DNA of 21,347 nucleotides from JAYZAP01 sp964645285. Its GTDB lineage: Bacteria > Pseudomonadota > Alphaproteobacteria > JAAXGF01. Below the pieces are notes generated by a model. That model was not told the DNA's origin, ran no database searches, and saw nothing but the letters and a program-made list of their open reading frames with translations. The position numbers and the translations under genes are program-made. The stretch's first letter is position 1. Every line of letters begins with the position of its first letter. The stretch lies in contig CAZYDR010000066.1 of assembly GCA_964645285.1 (NCBI GenBank), positions 1 to 21,347 of the forward strand, read 5' to 3'. Shown here piece by piece: positions 14,974 to 21,347 of this stretch.

Positions 14974-15204
14974 ATGTTGACGGCTAAAGCTCAGGAAAGA
15001 TTGCAGGCGGCGTTCGACCGCTTAGAGGCCGCGGCCCGCGCCTTGAAGGACAATGCTCAAGGCGATGGTGCGGCCGAAACCCTGCAGGCTGAACTCGATA
15101 AAGCACTCGCCGACAACGCGGCGCTGGCAAAAGTCACCGAATCGGCCTCGGGCCGTATTGACGCCGCCGTGGTCCGCCTGCGTTCGGTTCTTGACGACGG
15201 ATAG
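14974..15204 (+). CDS. Small coiled-coil protein upstream of zapA (DUF4164-like)
   Basis: This is a 76-aa, Ala/Leu/Lys/Glu-rich protein predicted to be helical and coiled along most of its length (AQERLQAAFDRLEAAARALK, then LQAELDKALADNAAL). It has no signal peptide or membrane segment. It lies 12 nt upstream of zapA in the same direction. This position and build fit the DUF4164-type small proteins that accompany zapA in alphaproteobacteria. The family name is from memory and would need a profile search. A role in cell division beside ZapA is plausible but unproven. Confidence 0.75.
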   Translation: MLTAKAQERLQAAFDRLEAAARALKDNAQGDGAAETLQAELDKALADNAALAKVTESASGRIDAAVVRLRSVLDDG

Positions 15205-15216
15205 GGGGAAGGCGCC

Positions 15217-15561
15217 ATGGGTCAGGTCGGCATCACCATCAACGGGCGCAAATACGAGATTGCCTGTGAAGAAGGTCAGGAAGAGCGTCTGACCCGCCTG
15301 GGCGCCTATGTGGACGAGCGCACCACCGAACTGGTCGATTCCGTGGGCAATGTGGGTGATGCCCGGCTTATGGTGATGACCGGCCTGCTGGTCGCCGACA
15401 AGCTGTTCGATGCCTTCGCCGAGGTCGAAAAATTGCGTGCCGAAATCGCTCAGACCAAGCAAGTCCCGGCGCCCGCCAGCGCCGATGAGAAGCTGGCGCC
15501 GCTAATCGATGCCATCGCCGAACGCATCGAAGATATTGCAGCCAACCTCGAGAACACTTAA
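15217..15561 (+). CDS. zapA: Cell division protein ZapA
   Basis: The 114-aa product binds FtsZ at the division ring and promotes bundling of its filaments. The N-terminal globular part shows the family pattern (VGITINGRKYEIACEEGQE, then RLTRLGAYVDERTTEL). A long helix (DARLMVMTGLLVADKLFDAF…) forms the tetramer-building coiled coil, and a short alanine/proline-rich tail with a final helix follows. ATG 15217 is preceded by a strong GGGGGAAGG site. It is followed directly by the 6S RNA gene and fau, the classic zapA-ssrS-fau order. Confidence 0.93.
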   Translation: MGQVGITINGRKYEIACEEGQEERLTRLGAYVDERTTELVDSVGNVGDARLMVMTGLLVADKLFDAFAEVEKLRAEIAQTKQVPAPASADEKLAPLIDAIAERIEDIAANLENT

Positions 15562-15567
15562 GTATCT

Positions 15568-15735
15568 CTATGAACGGGTGCTGCGCGGTTTGTCTGTCGG
15601 CATATATCCCTGGGGCCAATATCCACGATAAGGGAGCTGTCCCTTCCGGGGCCGTGGCCTCGGTATACGGCGCCCACCTGCAAAAGCAGGCCACAGTGGA
15701 CTTGCAAGCGACGGCTGATGCGGGCCCGTTCACCT
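15568..15735 (+). ncRNA. ssrS: 6S RNA
   Basis: 6S RNA mimics an open promoter and binds the sigma-70 RNA polymerase holoenzyme, lowering transcription in stationary phase. The gene is placed by position (between zapA and fau) and by fold. The closing stem is TGAACGGG (15571-15578) with CCCGTTCA (15725-15732). The apical arm is CCACG/CGTGG (15623-15627 with 15653-15657), capped by AAGGGA-GCTG-TCCCTT (15630-15645). A small 3'-side hairpin CCTGC-AAAA-GCAGG (15677-15690) borders the central bubble. A length of about 165 nt fits alphaproteobacterial 6S RNAs. The exact ends are estimated from the closing stem. Confidence 0.85.
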
Positions 15736-15763
15736 CTTTCCCCACTGCGCTGACGAGGCGGCC

Positions 15764-16375
15764 ATGAGCGACGACAAGATTGCCCTGGCCAAGCGCGGCC
15801 TGCGCATCGACTGCGAAGCCCGCCGAGAGACCGCCTGCCACCATGCCGGCGCCAATGCCGGGACCGGCGCGGTCAAGCATTTCTTCGGTGCCATCGACGT
15901 CCCCGCCGGCTGCGTGGTCTCGGGCTACTGGCCTATGCGCCATGAGTTCGACGTCCGCCCGTTGCTCGAGGCCCTGCATGAGCGCGGCCATGTCTGTGCC
16001 CTGCCCCTGGTCCTGGGCAAAGGGCAGCCCCTGGAATTTCGCGTCTGGTTGCCGGGCGCACCCTTGGTCGAGGCGGCGTTCGGCACCCAGGTTCCGCCCG
16101 AGACCGCCCCGGTGGTCACGCCCACCTTGTTGCTGGTGCCCATGCTGGCCTTCGATACCCGCGGTTATCGCCTGGGTTATGGCGGCGGCTTCTATGACCG
16201 GACTTTGGATGGTTTGCGCGCGGCCGGTCTGGCGCCCCTGGCCGTGGGCTGCGCCTTCCATGGTCAGCGTATCGACGCGGTGCCGGCCAACGCCACCGAT
16301 CAACGTCTCGACTGGGTAGTCAGCGAACGCGGTGCGACCCGAATTTCCCCGGAAGCGTCGGGGGCGGCGGCATGA
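15764..16375 (+). CDS. fau: 5-formyltetrahydrofolate cyclo-ligase
   Basis: This 203-aa enzyme converts 5-formyltetrahydrofolate to 5,10-methenyltetrahydrofolate using ATP. The diagnostic motif GYRLGYGGGFYDRT lies at 134-147. SGYWPMRHEFDVRPLL (53-68) forms the folate-side region, and the N-terminal basic residues (AKRGLR) suit ATP binding. ATG 15764 has GAGG five bases upstream. The stop overlaps the next gene start as ATGA. The gene is also known as ygfA or fthC. Co-location with the 6S RNA is conserved widely in proteobacteria. Confidence 0.93.
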   Translation: MSDDKIALAKRGLRIDCEARRETACHHAGANAGTGAVKHFFGAIDVPAGCVVSGYWPMRHEFDVRPLLEALHERGHVCALPLVLGKGQPLEFRVWLPGAPLVEAAFGTQVPPETAPVVTPTLLLVPMLAFDTRGYRLGYGGGFYDRTLDGLRAAGLAPLAVGCAFHGQRIDAVPANATDQRLDWVVSERGATRISPEASGAAA

Positions 16376-17157
16376 ACCTGCTGTTCATTGGCGATGTGGT
16401 CGGCCGATCGGGTCGCGACGTAGTGATCGAGCGATTGCCGGGTCTGCGCGATCAACTGGCCCTCGACTTCGTGGTGCTTAACGGCGAGAACGCCGCCGCC
16501 GGCTTCGGCATCACTGGCAAGATCTGTCGCTCCTTCTTCGACGTCGGAGTCGATGTCATCACCACCGGAAACCACGTCTGGGACCAGCGCGAAATCATCA
16601 AGTTCATCCCCGGCGAGCCGCGTCTGCTCAGGCCGCACAACTATCCGCCGGGCACGCCGGGGCGCGGCGCCGCCGTGTTCGAGGCGGCGCGGGGGCGCAA
16701 GGTGTTGGTGATGCACGTCATGTGCCGGCTGTTCATGAACCCGCTCGACAATCCCTTCGCCAGTATCGAGGCCGAGTTGAAGAGGCATGTGCTGGGCAGT
16801 ACCGTGGCTGCCGCGATCCTTGATATTCACGGCGAGGCGAGCAGCGAAAAGATGGCCATGGGCCATATGGTCGACGGTCGGGTCAGCCTCGCCGTCGGCA
16901 GCCACACCCATATCCCCACCGCCGACGCTCGGGTGCTGCCCGGCGGCACCGCCTATCAGACCGACGCCGGCATGTGTGGCGACTACGATTCAGTCATCGG
17001 CATGGTCAAGGGCCCGGCCACCGAGCGCCTCAGCGCGGCCCTTGGCGATGGTACCCTGTGCGCCGTGTTCTGCGAGACCGACGACACCACCGGCCTGGCC
17101 AAACGCGTCGCCCCGGTCCGCCTCGGCAGCCGCCTGGCGGAGACGGTGCCGGGCTAG
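16372..17157 (+). CDS. YmdB-type metallophosphoesterase (TIGR00282-like)
   Basis: The 261-aa product belongs to the calcineurin-like family of Bacillus YmdB, a phosphodiesterase active on 2',3'-cyclic nucleotides. Metal ligands are readable in family order: Asp8 (FIGDVVG), Glu39/Asn40 (LNGEN), Asn67/His68 (TTGNHVWD), His153 (DIHGEAS), and His178/His180 (GSHTH), followed by TDAGMCG. It has no signal peptide, so it is cytosolic. It is coupled to fau by an ATGA overlap. Its stop TAG shares three bases with the stop of the convergent deacetylase gene (both inside CTAG at 17154-17157), so the two genes meet with no spacer. Confidence 0.92.
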   Translation: MNLLFIGDVVGRSGRDVVIERLPGLRDQLALDFVVLNGENAAAGFGITGKICRSFFDVGVDVITTGNHVWDQREIIKFIPGEPRLLRPHNYPPGTPGRGAAVFEAARGRKVLVMHVMCRLFMNPLDNPFASIEAELKRHVLGSTVAAAILDIHGEASSEKMAMGHMVDGRVSLAVGSHTHIPTADARVLPGGTAYQTDAGMCGDYDSVIGMVKGPATERLSAALGDGTLCAVFCETDDTTGLAKRVAPVRLGSRLAETVPG

Positions 17158-18281
17158 CTTGCGGCGGCCGCTATAGCGCGGTCCCATTCGGCGCGGATTT
17201 CCGGCAGCATCGCGATGCCGTGTTCCGAGTGATCCGGGTAGAAGCCGACCGGGTCGTCGAGTAGGCCTTCGGTCAGGCCAAGCGTGCCCTCGATCATGCC
17301 TTGGGCGGCGAACGCCGTGTAGGTTGGCGAGTAGCCACCTTCCTGGACCAGCAGCAGGCGGCCGTCGCAGTGCCGCGCCGCGAGATCGCGGGCGATCAGG
17401 CCGAGGCGACGGAACCCGTCCACGGTCACCACCATGCGGCCGTTGGGGTCGAAGGCGTTGGCGTCCTCGCCGGCGGCGACGACGATCACGTCCGGTGCGA
17501 AATTGTCGATCAGCGGCGTCACCATGTCCGTCAGCACCGCCTCGTAGCCGCTGTTGCCGACGCCGTAGGGCAGCGGCACGTTGCGATTGAACCCGACCCC
17601 GGCGCCGGTGCCGACCTCGTCCGCCGTACCAAGTTCGGGATGGTTGGCGCCCCACGAGCCGTGATTCATGTGGATTGATATGGTCAGCACATCGGAGCAG
17701 TCGTAGAAGCCGGTCTGGGTGCCGTTGCCGTGGTGAACGTCCCAGTCGATGACCGCCACCTTGCCGGCCCCCATTGCCCGAGCCTTGAGCACGGACAGGG
17801 CGACGTTGTTGAAGATGCAGTTGCCGTCGCCCATGGTCGGCTGGGCGTGATGGCCGGGCGGCCGGATCAGCGAAAAGACCGGCCCGCCGGGCTCGGTAAT
17901 GACCGCATCCATGGCATCGGTGGTGGTGCCCGCCGCCGCCATGGCTGCCGCGAAGCTGCCGTCGGCAACAACCGTGCCGCCGCCGTCAATCTTCACCGGG
18001 TTGGGATCGGCGTCGGCCGCCTTGATCTCGTCGAGATAGGCCGGGGTGTGAAAGCTCAGGATTTCCTCATCCGTCGCCGTCCTTCCGGTGCGCAGGTCGA
18101 GACGATTACCCAGAGGACCTTTCTCCAGCAGACTCTTGATGTTGATGACCCGCATGGCGGTTTCCACATGGGGTTCAAGGATGGCGAGGTATGGCGATGG
18201 CGCGCCCTCCAGAACGCCATGGCCGCCATCGTGCAGCAGGCAGTCGTCGTGCCAGTAAACGCGTAAGGTTTCGTCGGTCAT
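17154..18281 (-). CDS. Class II histone deacetylase / acetylpolyamine amidohydrolase family protein
   Basis: This 375-aa zinc hydrolase removes acetyl groups from acetyl-lysine or acetylpolyamines; bacterial members often act on small molecules. Active-site motifs are RPPGHHAQP (His144-His145), DWDVHHGNGTQ (zinc ligands Asp181 and His183), AAGEDANAFDPNGRM (zinc ligand Asp273) and QEGGY (catalytic Tyr317). The residue before Asp273 is Glu instead of the common Phe of AGFDA, next to the metal site. ATG 18281 has GGAGGAG six bases upstream; the frame open to 18353 lacks such a site. The 159-nt spacer from mlrC holds three dyads, suggesting its own control. Polyamine or peptide catabolism together with mlrC is an inference. 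Confidence 0.9.
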   Translation of the reverse strand: MTDETLRVYWHDDCLLHDGGHGVLEGAPSPYLAILEPHVETAMRVINIKSLLEKGPLGNRLDLRTGRTATDEEILSFHTPAYLDEIKAADADPNPVKIDGGGTVVADGSFAAAMAAAGTTTDAMDAVITEPGGPVFSLIRPPGHHAQPTMGDGNCIFNNVALSVLKARAMGAGKVAVIDWDVHHGNGTQTGFYDCSDVLTISIHMNHGSWGANHPELGTADEVGTGAGVGFNRNVPLPYGVGNSGYEAVLTDMVTPLIDNFAPDVIVVAAGEDANAFDPNGRMVVTVDGFRRLGLIARDLAARHCDGRLLLVQEGGYSPTYTAFAAQGMIEGTLGLTEGLLDDPVGFYPDHSEHGIAMLPEIRAEWDRAIAAAAS

Positions 18282-18309
18282 AATTGACTCCTCCGGTAGG
18301 CTTTTTTTA

Positions 18310-18336
18310 CCACCAGCCAAAAAGGACGGCCGGTGG
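18310..18336 (-). promoter_or_regulatory. Leader hairpin upstream of the deacetylase gene
   Basis: As minus-strand RNA, CCACCGGCC and GGCUGGUGG pair over 9 bp (one G-U wobble) around a 9-nt loop, ending 29 nt before the start codon. On the plus strand the wobble becomes an A-C mismatch, so the fold favours the deacetylase mRNA. An A-rich stretch, not a U-tract, follows it, so it is not a typical terminator. Confidence 0.35.
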
Positions 18337-18360
18337 GCGTTCAAGCGCCACACAGGCTTC

Positions 18361-18376
18361 CGCCAAACGGTTGGCG
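18361..18376. promoter_or_regulatory. Short perfect dyad between mlrC and the deacetylase gene
   Basis: CGCCAA-ACGG-TTGGCG is a perfect 6-bp inverted repeat in the intergenic spacer. It may be an operator half of a larger control region or a small hairpin. By itself it is weak evidence. Confidence 0.25.
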
Positions 18377-18414
18377 ACGCCCATCGTTGCGACCAAGATT
18401 GGCGCGCTTGCCGA

Positions 18415-18432
18415 TGATCATCAAGATGATCA
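18415..18432. promoter_or_regulatory. Candidate operator palindrome TGATCATC-AA-GATGATCA
   Basis: An 18-bp dyad with perfect 8-bp arms sits just after the mlrC stop (18441) and about 135 nt upstream of the deacetylase start. Its AT content stands out in this GC-rich window. No T-run follows on either strand, so a protein-binding site is more likely than a terminator. The regulator is unknown. Confidence 0.45.
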
Positions 18433-18440
18433 CCGGTATC

Positions 18441-19925
18441 TCAAACGTCGTCCAGCGGATAGACCGGGCGCCGTAGTCTTTGCCAGGGGAAGGCGTTGAG
18501 GTCGCGGGTGGCGAGGGAGCCGCTGTCGGCCAGCATGACGTCGCGCGACATAGGCTCGAAGGCGGCGCGGAAATGGTGGGCGGATTTGACCGCTACCACA
18601 TCGCAGGCGGTGGGCTCGATGCCCTGGCTGATGAACACCTGGCGGTCGGTGACTTGCTGATTGTTGCTGGCGATGATAGCCCGCACGCCGCCGATACGGA
18701 GCACCGCCGTCGGTCCCATGGACCGCGCCTCGCCTGTCAGCATGGGTCCGTCGCAGACATATGATCCGTCGCTGAGCGACTGCACCGTGGCGGTCAACTC
18801 GAGCGGCGGGCCATAGAGCGTGGCGTCGACCTTGGAGCCCAGGGTAACCGTGACCTGGTTGCCGGCGCCGGCAGCCTGACAGGTGGCGACCGCGTCCGGG
18901 TCTGAAATGACCCCGAGGGCAGCGTTATCGATACCAGCGTCGATCATGGCTTCCAACAGGCGCACGGAATCGCCGTAGCCGCCCGAGCCCGGATTGTCGC
19001 TGAAGTCGGCGAGCACCAATGGCTTGCCACCCTGGCCGGCGCTGGTCCGGACCGCCGCCATGGCCTCGGCGAGGCTGAATGTTGGCACGGTGATGTCTTT
19101 CCGGGTGTCCCAGACCTCGTTCATCATGGCATCGGCGATCTGCCCGTACTTCTCGTTATCGCCGTCGCCGACCACGGTGACAGTCGGACCCATGAACGGG
19201 ATGTCGGCCAGGGAAAAACCGGCGCAGACGGCGACGCTGAGTACGCCGGGATCGTCTGCCACATAGCCGGCGGCGCGCTTGAGCATCCCGACCATGGGGC
19301 CCACCTGGGTCTGGCCGTGATTGCAGCCTTCGATCAGCGGTCCCCGCGCCACCACCGAACACGGATTGATCTCGCCGGCCATGGCGCGCTCCATCAGATC
19401 GGCCGCTTCGGCGGCGATCTCGTACTGGTCGATATGGGGATAGGTGCGGTAGGCCATGACGATGTTGGCGTGCTCGGCCATGGCGTCGGAAACATTAGCG
19501 TGGAGATCGAGGGTAATGGCGATGGGAATGTCGGGCCCGACGCGCTGGCGTAGCCGCGCTAGCAGGTCGCCCTCGGCGTCGTCCTGATCCTCGGTGACCA
19601 TGGCGCCGTGGAGCGCCAGTATGACGCCGTCGAATGTCTCGCCGTCGCAGGCCGCCAGCACTCTGTTCGAAAGATAGGCCCAGGCCTCGGCGGTGGTTTT
19701 GCCCGACGGCGTCGCCCGGGTGGCGATGGGCTGAACCAGGGACCAGCCGTGGCGCTTGGCGGAGTCGATGTGGGCGGCCATCTCGCAAGCCGCTTCGCCC
19801 ATGGCGCGGGCGATATCGTCGCCCTCGTAATACAGCCGGGAATGATAGGATTCGACAGTCGTTGGCAGGATGCTGAAGGTATTGGTCTCGTGGGCGAGTT
19901 CGGCGGAAAGCACGCGGCGGGTCAT
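18441..19925 (-). CDS. M81 family metallopeptidase (MlrC/microcystinase C-like)
   Basis: The 494-aa product has the two-part MlrC layout: an N-terminal catalytic domain (about 1-290) and a C-terminal MlrC_C domain (about 300-480, starting near FSLAEAMAAV and FSDNPGSGGYGDS). Likely zinc-binding motifs are ALHGAM (His106), LDLHANV (Asp140, His142) and TYPHIDQYE (His164). MlrC completes breakdown of the linearised toxin microcystin in some alphaproteobacteria, but most family members sit in other settings and probably hydrolyse other small peptides. No mlrA or mlrB is seen, so microcystin use is not supported. ATG 19925 (MTRRVLSAELAHETN) fits the family start and has GAGGAG upstream; the frame open to 20030 overlaps the sulfotransferase tail. 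It is probably cytosolic. Confidence 0.9.
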   Translation of the reverse strand: MTRRVLSAELAHETNTFSILPTTVESYHSRLYYEGDDIARAMGEAACEMAAHIDSAKRHGWSLVQPIATRATPSGKTTAEAWAYLSNRVLAACDGETFDGVILALHGAMVTEDQDDAEGDLLARLRQRVGPDIPIAITLDLHANVSDAMAEHANIVMAYRTYPHIDQYEIAAEAADLMERAMAGEINPCSVVARGPLIEGCNHGQTQVGPMVGMLKRAAGYVADDPGVLSVAVCAGFSLADIPFMGPTVTVVGDGDNEKYGQIADAMMNEVWDTRKDITVPTFSLAEAMAAVRTSAGQGGKPLVLADFSDNPGSGGYGDSVRLLEAMIDAGIDNAALGVISDPDAVATCQAAGAGNQVTVTLGSKVDATLYGPPLELTATVQSLSDGSYVCDGPMLTGEARSMGPTAVLRIGGVRAIIASNNQQVTDRQVFISQGIEPTACDVVAVKSAHHFRAAFEPMSRDVMLADSGSLATRDLNAFPWQRLRRPVYPLDDV

Positions 19926-19959
19926 GGAGGCGGTCTCCTCTAGGGTACTGAGGGAGAGC

Positions 19960-20788
19960 CTAGCCCAAACTTCCGCCGTTCTCGACATAATCACGGGCCA
20001 GGGCGTCTGGATCGAACGGATATTTCTCAATCACCACGTCGATGCGGGCGGCTTCGTCCGGGGTCAGCCGGAAAATGGGACGGTGATTCGTTGACCTTAC
20101 GCGGCATTGCCAGATTGGCGGTGGCGCGGGGCATATGCAGCCCGTCGAGCAGAGTGTTCACCGTTTCGGGATCGGCCAGACTCTCCAGGGCGGCGTCATG
20201 GAACACCACACGGTCATTGCCGGCCAGGATGTGGCGGTAATAGGCCGCCCGGGTCATGACCTCGCAGATGTACCACAGGCAGACCCCGTCCATGTCGGTT
20301 GCCATGGCCGCCGACGCCTTGACGATGTTGCGCGGATAGTCCGGGTCGAGGTACCACAGGCGCATGTTGATGCGGTTGACGAAATCGCCGCGCCGGCGGT
20401 AGCTCCGCACCGTCGCCGTCGGGTCGCGGCTGAGTACCACGAAATGCACCGTGCCGGCAGCGGTCAGCAGATCGATATTCTCTGCCAGCCCGGCCTTCAT
20501 GAGCAGGTGCGAGGTCTCGACGTAGTGGCTGCCGGGCGTGGCCGCGATGCGCCCCAGCTTCTGTTCCCAGAACCCCCGCACCGCCGAGGTGTTGCCATGG
20601 CAATTAAAGCCGGTGAAGCGCGACATCTCCGGCGTCTCGCGGCCGAAATCGTCGAAGCCAAGAAACTCATGATGCACCGCCACCTGATCCGCGGGCCCAG
20701 CGTTACCCGACAGCAACGCTACCAAATACCCGGTCCCGGTCCGTCCCGGTGTCATAGTGAAAACGAAGTGTTTTTGTGGGGTTACCAT
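19960..20788 (-). pseudogene. Sulfotransferase-like gene with a frameshift near its 3' end
   Basis: The N-terminal part reads as a P-loop sulfotransferase: TMTPGRTGTGYLVALLS (residues 11-27) is the PAPS 5'-phosphosulfate loop, and VVLSRDPTATVRSYRRRG (Arg121, Ser129) is the 3'-phosphate site. The reading frame ends at 20027 after an Arg/Pro/Ser tail that looks like out-of-frame sequence. Shifting frame at 20083-20089 gives RPIFRLTPDEAARIDVVIE then KYPFDPDALARDYVENGG, stopping at 19960, a far more natural C-terminus that ends 34 nt before mlrC. So a one-base indel separates about 235 residues from a 40-residue tail. It could be a real mutation, a sequencing error, or a tolerated truncation (253 aa). 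The acceptor substrate is unknown. ATG 20788 starts MVTPQKHFVF. Confidence 0.7.
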
Positions 20789-20841
20789 GGCGGTAGAGTA
20801 GCACGGGGCCTGATAGGTGGCGTAATTGTGCCGCGAGACCC

Positions 20842-20853
20842 TATATTCACACC
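20842..20853 (+). promoter_or_regulatory. Candidate -10 box giving a leaderless uvrB transcript
   Basis: TATATT (20842-20847) lies seven bases before the uvrB ATG, so transcription would be expected to start at the A of ATG. The sequence just before ATG has no Shine-Dalgarno. A convincing -35 box is not seen. No GTTC-N7-GTTC LexA site occurs in the spacer 20789-20853. Confidence 0.35.
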
Positions 20854-21347
20854 ATGGCCACCCAGGAAGCACCAGACCTCGCCCCCGATACCCGCACCGG
20901 GCGCCCCCATTGGGCCCAGCAGCATCCGCGGGATGTGCTGCGGGCGAGCGCGCTGGCCGAAGGCGATGTGGAGCCGTTGGTGGTGTCGCCCAGTCCGTTC
21001 AAGCTGGTCTCCGAGTATCAGCCGGCGGGGGATCAGCCTCAGGCTATTTCGGAGTTGGTCGACGGCCTGGTCGAGGACCATGAGCGTAATCAGGTGCTGC
21101 TCGGCGTTACCGGCTCGGGCAAGACCTATACGGTGGCCCAGGTCATCGAGCAGATCGGCCGGCCGGCGCTGGTGCTGGCGCCCAACAAGACCCTGGCGGC
21201 CCAGTTGTACGGCGAGTTCAAGGGCTTCTTCCCCGATAACGCTGTGGAGTATTTCGTCTCCTACTACGACTACTACCAGCCCGAGGCCTATGTGCCGCGC
21301 TCGGACACCTACATCGAGAAGGACGCCTCGGTGAACGAGCAGATCGA
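20854..21347 (+). CDS. uvrB: Excinuclease ABC subunit B, 5' part (partial)
   Basis: The window holds the first 164 codons; the gene runs off the end. UvrB is the DNA-damage verification helicase of nucleotide excision repair, loaded by UvrA and then bound by UvrC. After an extra N-terminal stretch of about 45 residues comes FKLVSEYQPAGDQPQAI, Walker A LLGVTGSGKTYT, LAPNKTLAAQLYGEFK, and the beta-hairpin region YFVSYYDYYQPEAYVPRSDT with YIEKDASVNEQ. These are textbook UvrB motifs in order. The start ATG 20854 has no Shine-Dalgarno sequence. It is divergent from the sulfotransferase-like gene, with a 65-nt spacer. Confidence 0.96.
   Translation, partial: MATQEAPDLAPDTRTGRPHWAQQHPRDVLRASALAEGDVEPLVVSPSPFKLVSEYQPAGDQPQAISELVDGLVEDHERNQVLLGVTGSGKTYTVAQVIEQIGRPALVLAPNKTLAAQLYGEFKGFFPDNAVEYFVSYYDYYQPEAYVPRSDTYIEKDASVNEQI

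Noticed and set aside
15368..16303. A 311-codon minus-strand open frame across zapA, 6S RNA and fau
   Set aside because: It lies opposite two well-supported genes and the 6S RNA; no recognisable domain.
18310..18336. Rho-independent terminator for mlrC
   Set aside because: The hairpin is real, but on the minus strand it is followed by A residues, not a U-tract, and it lies over 100 nt beyond the stop.
18441..19925. A microcystin degradation cluster
   Set aside because: Only an MlrC-family protein is present; no mlrA, mlrB or mlrD is visible, and most family members are not linked to microcystin.
19926..20030. N-terminal extension of the M81 peptidase to 20030
   Set aside because: The added residues do not resemble the family and overlap the frameshifted sulfotransferase tail; ATG 19925 has a Shine-Dalgarno site.
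1..21347. CRISPR array, tRNA genes or prophage
   Set aside because: No regularly spaced repeats, no tRNA cloverleaf or CCA-ended gene, and no phage structural genes were found by eye.

Overview
The window is high-GC DNA from a Gram-negative bacterium, almost certainly an alphaproteobacterium and most likely Rhodospirillales-like. This rests on gene content and order: tkt-gap-pgk-fba-efp-suhB on one strand, and a coiled-coil gene-zapA-6S RNA-fau-ymdB order on the other. Nearly all of it is coding, and most of the content is housekeeping. The more unusual signal lies in small structures between and at the ends of genes, and in two broken genes.

Layout. Bases 1-52 look like the end of an insertion sequence. 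From about 4.9 kb back to 0.1 kb (minus strand) runs a cell-envelope block: a secreted OmpA-domain protein, a MotA/ExbB-like four-helix channel subunit, a MotB-like protein with a long coiled coil and OmpA domain, and an AbrB-family permease. Upstream on the same strand are an inositol-monophosphatase family gene (suhB-like), efp, a divergent ThiE-like gene, class I fructose-bisphosphate aldolase and a 67-codon small ORF coupled to it. A MOSC-domain gene on the plus strand interrupts the carbon-metabolism cluster. The cluster then continues on the minus strand with an unrecognised 134-aa gene coupled to pgk, pgk, gap, a decayed Sel1-repeat gene, a 267-bp palindromic element with terminal inverted repeats, and tkt. 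These enzymes link lower glycolysis/gluconeogenesis with the pentose phosphate or Calvin-type sugar rearrangements.

From 14.97 kb the plus strand carries a small coiled-coil protein gene, zapA, the 6S RNA gene (fold drawn by hand), 5-formyltetrahydrofolate cyclo-ligase and a YmdB-type metallophosphoesterase. The last shares its stop-codon bases with a convergent class II histone deacetylase/acetylpolyamine amidohydrolase gene. Upstream of that deacetylase, on the minus strand, are an M81 (MlrC) metallopeptidase and a sulfotransferase-like gene whose last part is frameshifted. The window ends inside uvrB, whose transcript may be leaderless.

No tRNA, rRNA, CRISPR array or complete mobile element was seen. 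The best leads are the 267-bp TIR/hairpin element and the related CTAG-ended repeat at gene 3' ends, the poorly described OmpA-MotA-MotB envelope motor module, the two small translationally coupled genes beside fba and pgk, and the dyads between mlrC and the deacetylase gene. All functional assignments come from reading motifs; no database search or folding program was run.
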